5,314 nucleotides of DNA from Spirochaetia bacterium (GCA_025997615.1 BNUV01000127.1:1-5314); one strand, 5' to 3'; numbered from the stretch's first letter, positions 1 to 5,312 are shown. Numbers and translations: made by a program. The notes: generated from the sequence alone by a model not told the origin.

Positions 1-1
1 A

Positions 2-562
2 TGGTGGCAGAATGATTCTCTGGAATCAAAGAAAAAATACTTCGGCCATTTGGGGGGATTTGATTCCGAGATTGGCTGGAAACAGTACCTTGATGAAATG
101 TTTGGTCATGTGGAAAAAATAGAAAAGACCGTTGATGATCCTAACACCAGGGCCACGGATATTTTTAAGCCCGTACAAAGCGATGAACAAATTGTCCCGA
201 TTATCAATTCAATATTGAATGATGCTCCCGGAATCTATCAGGTGAATATCCCCAACAAGGGAAATATTATTGAGGGTTTCCCTGAGGACCTTGTCATTGA
301 GTGCCGAGGTGTTATTAATGGCGGCGGGGTCTGCGGGCTTAAGGAAAAGAAACTTCCGGAAAGCATTATTTCCGGCGTGATGATCCCCCGTTGGGCCGAA
401 GCGGAGTCTGTCCTCCTGGCGGCAAAAGAGTGCAGTTATAATGCATTCCTTGCCTTTGTTCTATCCGACCGGCGTACAAAGAGTAAGGAACAGGCTGAAG
501 CGTTTCTCAAAGAATGGCTTGCGGATTCCAGAAATGAATATATCCGGAAAAATCTTAAATAG
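2..562 (+). CDS. GH4 family glycoside hydrolase (alpha-galactosidase/alpha-glucosidase type), C-terminal part
   Basis: The frame is already open at base 2 (W-W-Q-N-D-S...), so the gene begins upstream; a TTG at 50 lies inside the domain and is unlikely to be the start. Of a family usually about 430-480 residues, 186 remain. The C-terminal GH4 features are visible. The segment VPIINSILNDAPGIYQVNIP followed by NKG (ending at fragment residue 87) leads into GFPEDLVIEC, matching the family pattern 'vNvpNkG.i..LPeDvvVEvP'. The last 70 residues are helical and match the family's terminal alpha domain. GH4 enzymes are cytoplasmic and cleave alpha- or beta-glycosides by an NAD+- and Mn2+-dependent oxidation/elimination mechanism. 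The NAD-binding fold and the Cys/His metal ligands lie in the missing N-terminal part. Substrate cannot be assigned: galactoside, glucoside and galacturonide/glucuronide are all possible. The TAG stop overlaps the next gene's ribosome binding site, so co-transcription is likely. Confidence 0.85.
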   Translation, partial: WWQNDSLESKKKYFGHLGGFDSEIGWKQYLDEMFGHVEKIEKTVDDPNTRATDIFKPVQSDEQIVPIINSILNDAPGIYQVNIPNKGNIIEGFPEDLVIECRGVINGGGVCGLKEKKLPESIISGVMIPRWAEAESVLLAAKECSYNAFLAFVLSDRRTKSKEQAEAFLKEWLADSRNEYIRKNLK

Positions 563-566
563 GAGG
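561..566 (+). promoter_or_regulatory. Ribosome binding site of the GH35/GH42-like gene
   Basis: AGGAGG lies 4 bases before the ATG at 571 and overlaps the TAG stop of the GH4 gene (560-562). This fixes the start and suggests translational coupling between the two hydrolase genes. Confidence 0.8.
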
Positions 567-570
567 AAAA

Positions 571-2106
571 ATGGAACACAATTTACTGCCGCACCTAGAA
601 GAACTCAACGGACGAAAGGCTTTATATGTAGATGGAAAACCCTTTATTATCCTGGGCCTGCAATGGGACTGTGACGGATGTTATACCCCGGAGGATATGG
701 ACCCATTCTTTGAACACGGACAAAAAATGGGACTCAACACGGCGTCTCTTCTGCTCTATTGGCGGGAGGTGGAACCGGTGGAGGGGGAATACCACTTTGA
801 AATGCTGGATCACCGTATTGAAATGGCCCGTAAGCATAACATGAAGATAGTCCTGGTATGGTTTGCCAGTTTTAAAAACGGCAACTTAACCTATGCCCCG
901 GATTATATCCGCGGCGATCATAAACGGTTTGCCAAAGTAAAGAATAAGGACGGGGAACTGATGACCAACCACTGCTGCCCCACAGCTGAGGAAACCCACA
1001 GACGGGATGAACTTGCCCTTATTCAGGTTTTTAAACACATCAAGGAAGTGGATTCAAAAGATCATACGGTTATAGTTTTTCAGATCGAAAATGAAACCGG
1101 TGTTTTTGGAACCGATCGCTGTTATTGTGAAAAATGCAATGCGGAATACGCAAAGTTTGACTATGAAAAAAAATATGGGCCCAGGGCAGGTGAATCGTTC
1201 AGTGCAAAATGCATCGCCGAGTATTGCGACAGCCTGACAAAAACAATAAAGGACATTTATCCCATTCCGGTCTATATGAACGCATGGCTCAATAAAATTT
1301 ACAAAAACGAGAGGGCGGGCTTTGATTATCCTTCCGGCGGGCCGATTCCCCCGGTACTGGATGTGTATTTTGAAACGATTAAGCATATAGATTTTATTTC
1401 GCCTGACATCTATCAGTACAGCTATAAGGATTTTAATTACTTCTGTAAGGCCTATACCAGAAAAAATAATCCCCTTTATGTGGCGGAATGTGCCACCGGG
1501 AAAGGTGCCAGGGCGGAAAAGAGTATTTTCTATGCCCTGGGGGAATATGCCGCCATTGGTTATGATCCCTGGGCAATAAACCGCTGCTGTCCCGGGTTTA
1601 TGACTCAGCCCCTGGTTAATACCGTGGATGGGCAATGGAGCGATGATGCCCTTGAGCTGCATAAATCTTACAAGATGATAGGGGACGCCATGGAACCAAT
1701 TGTCATGGCCCAAAATACGGAAAATTTGAAATACTTTGTTCAGGAAGAAGGTGATAACGGCGCCTTGCTTCATTTTGGGGATATTGATGTGGAAGTTTTC
1801 TATGATCATCCCAAAAATGCCGCCAGGGGTATGGTGATACGGCAAGGGGCGGCAGAATTTGTGCTGATAGGCGCCGGAGTATATATCGCCTTTAGCAGGG
1901 AGGGGGGAGAGCTGGTATCCGTTGCGACTGTGGAATCCGGCGCATTTGAAGGAGAAACATGGATTCCCCGGTATCGTCTGTCCAGTGAAAGGCCTCCGGT
2001 GGCGCCCATTCAACTTTTTGATTGCCGGGTTCTGCGGGTTGTGCTTGGCGACCGTACTGATAAACCGGGGCCCCATTCATCCATCAAGAGCTCTGATCAT
2101 GTTTGA
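571..2106 (+). CDS. Clan GH-A beta-galactosidase-like glycoside hydrolase (GH35-like barrel with GH42-like Cys cluster)
   Basis: This is a 511-residue protein with no signal peptide or membrane segment, hence probably cytoplasmic. Residues about 15-360 form a TIM barrel. The stretch LNTASLLLYWREVEPVEGEY is followed by VLVWFASFKNG...YAPDYIR, closely resembling bacterial GH35 (DUF5597-type) enzymes. QIENE at 171-175 gives the acid/base Glu175, and VAEC gives the probable nucleophile Glu306. Both assignments follow the clan rule and are inferred from motif position. HCCP (C136) and CYCEKC (C184, C186, C189) match the four-cysteine zinc site of GH42 enzymes. Residues about 370-511 form a beta-rich accessory domain like DUF5597. 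The length fits the GH35/DUF5597 type rather than the longer GH42 proteins. The expected role is removal of terminal beta-galactosyl or related residues from imported oligosaccharides, in step with the upstream GH4 enzyme. The start is fixed by AGGAGG at 561-566. The family is fairly sure; the substrate is not. Confidence 0.85.
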   Translation: MEHNLLPHLEELNGRKALYVDGKPFIILGLQWDCDGCYTPEDMDPFFEHGQKMGLNTASLLLYWREVEPVEGEYHFEMLDHRIEMARKHNMKIVLVWFASFKNGNLTYAPDYIRGDHKRFAKVKNKDGELMTNHCCPTAEETHRRDELALIQVFKHIKEVDSKDHTVIVFQIENETGVFGTDRCYCEKCNAEYAKFDYEKKYGPRAGESFSAKCIAEYCDSLTKTIKDIYPIPVYMNAWLNKIYKNERAGFDYPSGGPIPPVLDVYFETIKHIDFISPDIYQYSYKDFNYFCKAYTRKNNPLYVAECATGKGARAEKSIFYALGEYAAIGYDPWAINRCCPGFMTQPLVNTVDGQWSDDALELHKSYKMIGDAMEPIVMAQNTENLKYFVQEEGDNGALLHFGDIDVEVFYDHPKNAARGMVIRQGAAEFVLIGAGVYIAFSREGGELVSVATVESGAFEGETWIPRYRLSSERPPVAPIQLFDCRVLRVVLGDRTDKPGPHSSIKSSDHV

Positions 2107-2150
2107 AACGAATTTGCATTGGCATCTAAATTTAAGGCTTTTATTTTAAT

Positions 2151-2155
2151 GGAGG
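2151..2155 (+). promoter_or_regulatory. Ribosome binding site deciding the aldolase start
   Basis: GGAGG with a 5-base spacer to ATG 2161. It selects 2161 over the upstream in-frame TTG (2119) and ATG (2149), which have no comparable site and would add residues not typical of the family. Confidence 0.75.
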
Positions 2156-2160
2156 ATTTT

Positions 2161-3063
2161 ATGAACAGTACTATGAGAGGCATTTTTACTATCCCTTCGA
2201 CCCCTTTTAACGAGGATCTTTCTATCGACATTCCCGGTTTCAGAAACATCGTAAAATTCTGTATAGACTGCGGAGCCCACGGGCTGGTGTATCCGGTAAA
2301 CGCCAGTGAATTTACCAGTCTGAGTGATGAGGAAAGGATGGTCCTTTCCAAAGAGATGGTAGAAACTGCGGATGGGAAAATACCCACGGTGATCGGAGTC
2401 GCCGCTACTACCAGACAGAATGCCGAAAAATTTGCCGCCCATGCCCGGCAAATCGGTGCCAGCGCTGTTATTGCCATGCCCCCTTATGTCCGGGTGAGGA
2501 ATTTTCCCGAGGAAGTTCTTTTTGATTACTATCGGGGAATTTCCGATGCGGCAAAGCTTCCGGTTTTTATTCAGAACTATGTTCCTCCTGTGGGTACCGA
2601 TATGAGTTCCGATTTTTTGCTAAAACTCTGCAGGGAAATAGAGTGGGTCCAGTATATCAAGGAAGAAACCATCCCCAGTACGCTGAAGCTTCACGCTCTT
2701 ATGAACGCGAACGATGGCTCCTGTAAAGGCATCTTTGGCGGATCGGGATGCCGCTATCTTATCGAGGAATACCGGCGGGGTTCATGCGGCAATATGCCTG
2801 GCTGCCATGTGACTGATGTATGCGTAGCATTGTGGAATGCCCTGGAAGGAAAGGATGATCAAAGGGCTATGCGGATATATGAGGACATGGCGCCGCTTTT
2901 CTTTTATGAAGCCCAGGCTGGAACCTATAAAGATGTTTTGAAGCGCCGGGGCATAATAAAGTGTTCAGCCGGCAGGAACAGTCTGAATAAACCTCTGGAT
3001 AAGATCAGCTCAGATTATCTGGACGAGGTAGTGGCAATCCTTAAGCCTTACATGACTGTTTAA
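2161..3063 (+). CDS. Dihydrodipicolinate synthase / N-acetylneuraminate lyase family aldolase
   Basis: The 300-residue length is normal for this (beta/alpha)8 class I aldolase family. It starts at ATG 2161 behind GGAGG. The N-terminus (GIFTIPSTPFNEDLSID) is the usual first strand. The Schiff-base lysine is K167 in WVQYIKEE, and the catalytic tyrosine is Y140 in PVFIQNY. Residues GGSGCRYLIEEYRRGSCGNM match the conserved 'gG.gg..l.Ee..RG..G.mp' segment. The usual GTTGE motif, which binds the pyruvate carboxylate and relays protons, is replaced by V46-N47-A48-S49-E50. This argues against a true DapA of lysine synthesis and for a different keto-acid substrate. Lying 54 bp behind two glycosidase genes, it probably works in sugar or sugar-acid breakdown as a keto-deoxy-sugar aldolase or dehydratase, or a sialate-lyase-like enzyme. 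That is inference from context. Its stop codon overlaps the stop of the convergent toxin gene. Confidence 0.88.
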   Translation: MNSTMRGIFTIPSTPFNEDLSIDIPGFRNIVKFCIDCGAHGLVYPVNASEFTSLSDEERMVLSKEMVETADGKIPTVIGVAATTRQNAEKFAAHARQIGASAVIAMPPYVRVRNFPEEVLFDYYRGISDAAKLPVFIQNYVPPVGTDMSSDFLLKLCREIEWVQYIKEETIPSTLKLHALMNANDGSCKGIFGGSGCRYLIEEYRRGSCGNMPGCHVTDVCVALWNALEGKDDQRAMRIYEDMAPLFFYEAQAGTYKDVLKRRGIIKCSAGRNSLNKPLDKISSDYLDEVVAILKPYMTV

Positions 3064-3473
3064 TTATACACGTTGTGTATATTCTCTTTGCCGGGCAGCC
3101 TGAAAATATCAAAGTCCTTGTCCAGGCTGATGATTTCACGGATGCCGGTTTTTTCGGCGGTGACAACCAGTGTCGCATCGGCAAAATCCATGGGAAGATC
3201 GGCATATTTTCCCGTTAATTCCACAATACGGGGCATATCATTTTGATTGATTTCGTTGATGAAAACGCCTTTATACATGATCCACTCATAAAAATCGTGC
3301 TGAGCCCGGGCGCTAAAATCCAGCATATGCGACACCTCGGTAAGCACGGCGAGGGTGCTGACATAACGGTAGGGATTTTCCTTGAGGAAATCCCTGACAC
3401 TTTTATGGTGCCGTTCGCTTGAATCAAAAAGGGCGATGAGGGGTCCCGCATCAATCAGTATGGAGCTTAGCAC
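3060..3473 (-). CDS. PIN-domain ribonuclease toxin (VapC-like)
   Basis: The protein has 137 residues, typical of VapC toxins. It opens with ILIDAGPLIALFD (D8), followed by LTEV (E46), then DFADA (D96, D99) and SLDKDFDIFRL (D118, D120). These are the acidic residues that coordinate Mg2+/Mn2+ in PIN nucleases. VapC toxins act in the cytoplasm and cut RNA, often initiator tRNA or rRNA, unless bound by their antitoxin. The RNA target here is unknown. The start is GTG at 3473, supported by AAGGA at 3482-3486 with an 8-base spacer. The start lies inside the antitoxin gene, giving a 23-base overlap and likely translational coupling. All catalytic positions look intact. The TAA stop shares a TTAA with the convergent aldolase gene, leaving no room for a terminator between them. 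Confidence 0.88.
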   Translation of the reverse strand: MLSSILIDAGPLIALFDSSERHHKSVRDFLKENPYRYVSTLAVLTEVSHMLDFSARAQHDFYEWIMYKGVFINEINQNDMPRIVELTGKYADLPMDFADATLVVTAEKTGIREIISLDKDFDIFRLPGKENIHNVYN

Positions 3474-3714
3474 GGAGCTTTTCCTTGATGCGTGTTTTGT
3501 AGGTTAGGGCCCGGTCGCCTTCGCCCGATCCATAGGCGCCAAAATAAGGCTCCCCCAAAGTAAAAGAGTCGATTTCGCTCCCTTCCTTTTCGTAGTACAG
3601 ATCCAGCGATTCTTTTATGATGTCCGATTTTGTCTTGTGCTTGATCCTGGCAAGGGTGAGGAGCTTGTTCCGGGTATCGGCGGGAAGCCTTGCGGTGGTG
3701 ATACTTTCGCTCAT
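3451..3714 (-). CDS. Ribbon-helix-helix antitoxin (VapB-like)
   Basis: The protein has 87 residues when started at ATG 3714, which has GGAG at 3721-3724 six bases upstream. In-frame ATGs at 3720 and 3726 would overlap that site. Further N-terminal extension would run through the promoter and tRNA and is rejected. Residues 4-11 (SITTARLP) form the DNA-binding beta ribbon, and residues about 13-44 the two helices of a CopG/Arc-type RHH fold (DTRNKLLTLARIKHKTKSDI...SLDLYYEKE). The C-terminal tail (YFGAYGSGEGDRALTYK...LRAKL) resembles that of antitoxins paired with PIN toxins, where it wraps the toxin and blocks its active site. It should also repress its own operon as a dimer through the palindrome at 3726-3742. 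Confidence 0.85.
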   Translation of the reverse strand: MSESITTARLPADTRNKLLTLARIKHKTKSDIIKESLDLYYEKEGSEIDSFTLGEPYFGAYGSGEGDRALTYKTRIKEKLRAKLHTD

Positions 3715-3725
3715 ATACATCTCCA

Positions 3726-3742
3726 TATTACAGAGTGTAATA
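3726..3742. promoter_or_regulatory. Probable operator of the toxin-antitoxin operon
   Basis: TATTACAGAGTGTAATA is an inverted repeat with 7-bp perfect arms (TATTACA/TGTAATA) around GAG. It fully covers the -10 box and ends just before the antitoxin ribosome binding site. This is the expected place for the RHH antitoxin or toxin-antitoxin complex to repress its own transcription. Binding is inferred. Confidence 0.6.
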
Positions 3743-3762
3743 CAGATATGGGGCAATGTCAA
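3734..3762 (-). promoter_or_regulatory. Promoter of the antitoxin-toxin operon
   Basis: On the minus strand a perfect -35 box TTGACA (3762-3757) is followed by a 17-base spacer and TACACT (3739-3734), a 4/6 match to the -10 consensus. Transcription would start near 3727, giving a leader of about a dozen bases before ATG 3714. The -35 box lies only 20 bp downstream of the tRNA-Arg 3' end. Confidence 0.6.
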
Positions 3763-3781
3763 ACGCTTTTGCAAAAAATAC

Positions 3782-3855
3782 CGCGACACGAGGGACTCGA
3801 ACCCCCTACCTGCTGCTTAGAAGGCAGCTGCTCTATCCGGGTGAGCTAGTGTCGC
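3782..3855 (-). tRNA. tRNA-Arg (anticodon UCU)
   Basis: Read on the minus strand, a complete 74-base cloverleaf folds. The acceptor GCGACAC pairs perfectly with GTGTCGC. The D stem is GCTC/GAGC with loop ACCCGGATA. The anticodon stem GCTGC/GCAGC encloses the loop CTTCTAA (anticodon TCT, reading AGA). The variable loop is AGGTA. The T stem GGGGG/CCCTC (one G-T pair) encloses TTCGAGT. The discriminator base is G and CCA is not encoded, so it must be added after transcription. A run of six T residues starts a few bases after the 3' end and may help termination. TATGAT at 3880-3875 is a possible -10 box, with no good -35. tRNA 3' ends are common integration sites for mobile elements. Confidence 0.93.
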
Positions 3856-3898
3856 CTGGGCCTATGTCAAGTTTATCATAAAATAGGGTTTTGAGGGA

Positions 3899-3920
3899 AG
3901 TGGAGGGCAGGAATTGAACC
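3899..3920 (-). other. tRNA 3'-end-like fragment
   Basis: On the minus strand, GGTTCAATTCC followed by TGCCCTCCAC looks like the T loop and 3' acceptor strand of a tRNA. The bases before it (TTACGG) do not pair with CCTGC to make a T stem, and no cloverleaf can be built upstream. It may be the remnant of a second tRNA next to tRNA-Arg, or a duplicated 3' end left at an attachment site. Chance resemblance is possible because the stretch is short. Confidence 0.25.
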
Positions 3921-3950
3921 GTAATTTCCGTTGACGTGTAAAATCGGCCT

Positions 3951-3981
3951 AGAAACACCCCCCCACGCATGTGGGGAAAAC
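3951..3981 (-). repeat. Solitary sequence resembling a type I-E CRISPR repeat
   Basis: On the minus strand the segment reads GTTTTCCCC, then ACATGCGT, then GGGG and GGGTGTTTCT. This has the layout of type I-E repeats: a 5' GTxTTCCCC, a 6-bp GC stem around a short loop (CCCCACGCATGTGGGG on the plus strand, 3962-3977), and a GTGTTTC-like tail. It is 31 bases rather than the usual 28-29, with two extra G residues on the minus strand. No second copy is found about 61 bp to either side, and there is no cas gene in the window, so it is not an array. It may be an orphan or decayed repeat, or simply a hairpin. Confidence 0.3.
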
Positions 3982-4001
3982 CCGCCCGGGGGTAGGTTTT
4001 T
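3977..4001. terminator. GC-rich hairpin with flanking A/T runs, possible bidirectional terminator
   Basis: AAAACC (3977-3982) and GGTTTT (3995-4000) pair around a core in which CCC can pair with GGG, and the plus strand ends in TTTTT. The minus strand likewise ends in TTTT. It could stop minus-strand transcription coming from the protease gene, although it lies about 250 bp beyond that stop codon. Stem geometry is imperfect. Confidence 0.3.
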
Positions 4002-4247
4002 CTGGACTGCCATGTCGAGATGGTGGATTGTTTTATACTGGTTTTCAGAATAATCGGCAGGTCCTTTTCTGATAATTCCCTATTTAGTTATGTATTAAAC
4101 TGGTTGACAAATCTTGATGGCCATATTATTTTGATTTACTTCACCCGACAGAATCCGGTTCATGGTCTGGTTTTATCAAAAATGTCCGTGCCAGCCGGAA
4201 GTCCTTTGCGGACCAATATTGAGGAACTCTAGGGCTTAATTATTTTT
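4002..4247. other. AT-rich non-coding stretch
   Basis: No convincing gene, RNA or repeat is seen here. The one longer open frame (plus strand, 4020-4232, 70 codons) has no ribosome binding site and no recognisable protein pattern. A plus-strand TTGACA (4104-4109), 17-base spacer and TATTTT (4127-4132) form a promoter-like match with no gene to serve. GTCCG (4184-4188) and CGGAC (4209-4213) form a short inverted repeat. The stretch may be decayed sequence. Confidence 0.5.
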
Positions 4248-4772
4248 TCAATCGCTAATAATTACTGTAGACGTTAGCCCATCCCATGTGATAACCCATT
4301 TTGACATAATATCGCGGCCTAATAACAGCCCAAAATTACGAGGTACATTAGGATTTTCCAGATTTTTCTGCAAATCAAATTTAAGCCTGCATGAGCCTAT
4401 CCGCAGATTAACAAATGGAGATAATCCGGTATTAGGAAAACCAATATCAATGGCGAAATTCGGCATAACCTACTTTCCAGCAGCGGTCATACTTTCCGAT
4501 TCACCCGTAACAAGTAATCCCAAATGCCTTGCCAAATCTATGTCAATTGATGTAATGCTTGCGCCAGTATCAAAATGTGCCATAACCACAACGGACGACA
4601 ATGGATAATTCAATGGAGGCTTTCTAAATGCACTTGCAGTTGATATTTCGACAGGAAGATTGAAACCCGCCTGAAGTAAGGGTGTTGATGTCATTCTCAC
4701 CGAAAACCGGGTCGCTTCTTTTAATGGCGGAGTTATATTAAAGTCAAAATTATGGTGGTGATACGTTGACAT
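4248..4772 (-). pseudogene. Retropepsin-like aspartic protease interrupted by an in-frame TAG
   Basis: A single reading frame runs from ATG 4772 to TGA 4248 with one TAG at codon 101 (4472-4470). Before it, AHFDTGASITSIDIDLARHLG carries the catalytic Asp68 of the DTG(A/S) motif. After it, FGLLLGRDIMSKW...DG matches the conserved second half ('LiGrD.l..w...dG') of small bacterial retropepsin-like domains. Such domains have one DTG per chain and work as dimers. Codon 101 falls in the loop after TAAGK, where the family continues straight on, so one base change (for example CAG to TAG) would explain it. An ATG at 4466, two codons past the TAG, has GGAAAG six bases upstream, so the second half could also be made separately by reinitiation. 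The start has GGTGA (4786-4782) nine bases upstream, overlapping the stop of the preceding gene. This may be a pseudogene, a readthrough gene or a sequencing error. The fold call is fairly secure; its status is open. Confidence 0.7.
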
Positions 4773-4781
4773 TTTTTAAAA

Positions 4782-5042
4782 TCACCCCAACGCCAGAGCG
4801 GGATATAAAAAGTTGATGGTTTCTTTTTGTGAAACAATCTGTTGGATGATATATTCACCGTTGGGGAACTTCGTGGCGGCTTCGTTCAAGGCGGTGTCAA
4901 ATGTATCAAAAATCCCCTTTACCTTACTTTCAAGAATAATGGCAAATTTAAGCCTATACAGGGGGTCTGCGGCCAGAGTTTCAACATTTTCATTGAACCA
5001 AACTATATTTTCTTTTTGTTTATTTGTCCAATACTCATCCAT
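4782..5042 (-). CDS. Small uncharacterised protein in an operon with the retropepsin-like gene
   Basis: The 86-residue protein starts at ATG 5042, behind AGAGG (5055-5051) with an 8-base spacer. It has no signal peptide or membrane segment. The pattern W15-F16...Y29-R30-L31-K32-F33-A34-I35-I36, then SKVKGIFDTFDTALNEAA and FPNGEYIIQQI, resembles small proteins of the DUF5678 type ('Y.gkwVai...kVvg...t...A'). I recall these being found beside retropepsin-like proteases; this is a memory-based match, not a search. Its TGA stop (4784-4782) lies inside the ribosome binding site of the protease gene, and the start codons are linked by a 9-base gap, so the two are co-transcribed and probably coupled. 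A partner or substrate role for the protease is speculation. Confidence 0.75.
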   Translation of the reverse strand: MDEYWTNKQKENIVWFNENVETLAADPLYRLKFAIILESKVKGIFDTFDTALNEAATKFPNGEYIIQQIVSQKETINFLYPALALG

Positions 5043-5105
5043 CGTTATACCCTCTGCCTACGCCATTATATGACAAGGCAATTATCTATACCATCAATCT
5101 TTTTA

Positions 5106-5134
5106 ATTTTAGCCCTCAAATACGATATTGTCAA
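5106..5134 (-). promoter_or_regulatory. Promoter of the small protein/retropepsin operon
   Basis: On the minus strand, TTGACA (5134-5129), a 17-base spacer and TAAAAT (5111-5106, 5/6 match) form a near-consensus sigma-70 promoter. It gives a leader of about 55 bases before ATG 5042. A perfect TATAAT also occurs at 5070-5065, but it lacks a -35 box at the right distance. Confidence 0.65.
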
Positions 5135-5135
5135 G

Positions 5136-5147
5136 GGGAAATTTCCC
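5136..5147. promoter_or_regulatory. 12-bp perfect palindrome beside the -35 box
   Basis: GGGAAATTTCCC lies one base upstream of the TTGACA box of the small protein/retropepsin promoter. The position would suit an activator or repressor site. No regulator is encoded in the window, so this is only a candidate. Confidence 0.35.
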
Positions 5148-5177
5148 GGAAAGTGTATGAAAAAGTAGACAATAAGG

Positions 5178-5195
5178 ATTAGGTATTTACCTAAT
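5178..5195. repeat. Inverted repeat between the edge gene and the retropepsin operon
   Basis: ATTAGGTATTTACCTAAT has 8-bp perfect arms with a 2-base centre. It lies 15 bp past the stop codon of the minus-strand gene at the right edge. It could be a weak terminator hairpin, though no strong T run follows on the minus strand, or an operator. If the edge gene is a transposase, it may instead sit near an element end. Confidence 0.4.
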
Positions 5196-5210
5196 TTCCC
5201 GCTGTAAATT

Positions 5211-5312
5211 TTAACCTACAAGGGGTAAAGGGATAGAAAAGCGGGAGAATAGTTCCGTCTGCTCTTTGGTAATGGGTCGCAGGATATGGTGTCCATCAAT
5301 AGCGACAATTTT
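5211..5312 (-). CDS. C-terminal tail of a protein, possibly a transposase
   Basis: The frame enters from the right edge and ends at TAA 5213-5211, leaving 33 residues (KIVAIDGHHILRPITKEQTE, then LFSRFSIPLPLVG). The 'l.piT.eQ.elf..l.ip.p' pattern recalls the extreme C-terminus of some IS4/IS1634-type transposases, but the piece is too short to prove it. A competing minus-strand frame (ending near 5214) reads less like protein. The start and most of the gene lie outside the window. Confidence 0.4.
   Translation of the reverse strand, partial: KIVAIDGHHILRPITKEQTELFSRFSIPLPLVG

Noticed and set aside
1054..2076. Long open frame (340 codons) on the minus strand
   Set aside because: It lies wholly opposite the well-supported GH35/GH42-like gene, has no recognisable protein pattern or ribosome binding site, and is a frame shadow.
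2119..2160. Upstream TTG/ATG starts for the aldolase
   Set aside because: GGAGG at 2151-2155 points to ATG 2161, and the extra residues do not fit the family N-terminus.
3750..3870. Near-direct repeats GGGC..TGTCAA flanking the tRNA (near 3751-3762 and 3858-3870)
   Set aside because: They are short and imperfect, and one copy is explained as the -35 box of the antitoxin promoter. Not enough to call an attachment site.
3899..3966. Possible complete second tRNA on the minus strand
   Set aside because: A GTGGGGG near 3966-3960 can pair with CCTCCAC, but the total is only about 68 bases and the T stem, D arm and anticodon arm do not fold. The pairing is explained by the G run.
3890..4045. CRISPR array
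   Set aside because: Only one repeat-like unit is present; positions about 61 bp to either side hold no second copy.
4104..4132. Plus-strand promoter-like TTGACA-17-TATTTT
   Set aside because: No plus-strand gene or RNA follows; chance occurrence in AT-rich DNA is likely.
4288..4608. Plus-strand open frame of 106 codons
   Set aside because: It is opposite the retropepsin-like gene, whose DTGAS and GRD motifs are on the minus strand; no start signal or family pattern.
4842..5168. Plus-strand open frames opposite the 86-residue gene
   Set aside because: They show no plausible protein and no ribosome binding site, while the minus strand has a promoter, ribosome binding site and family-like sequence.
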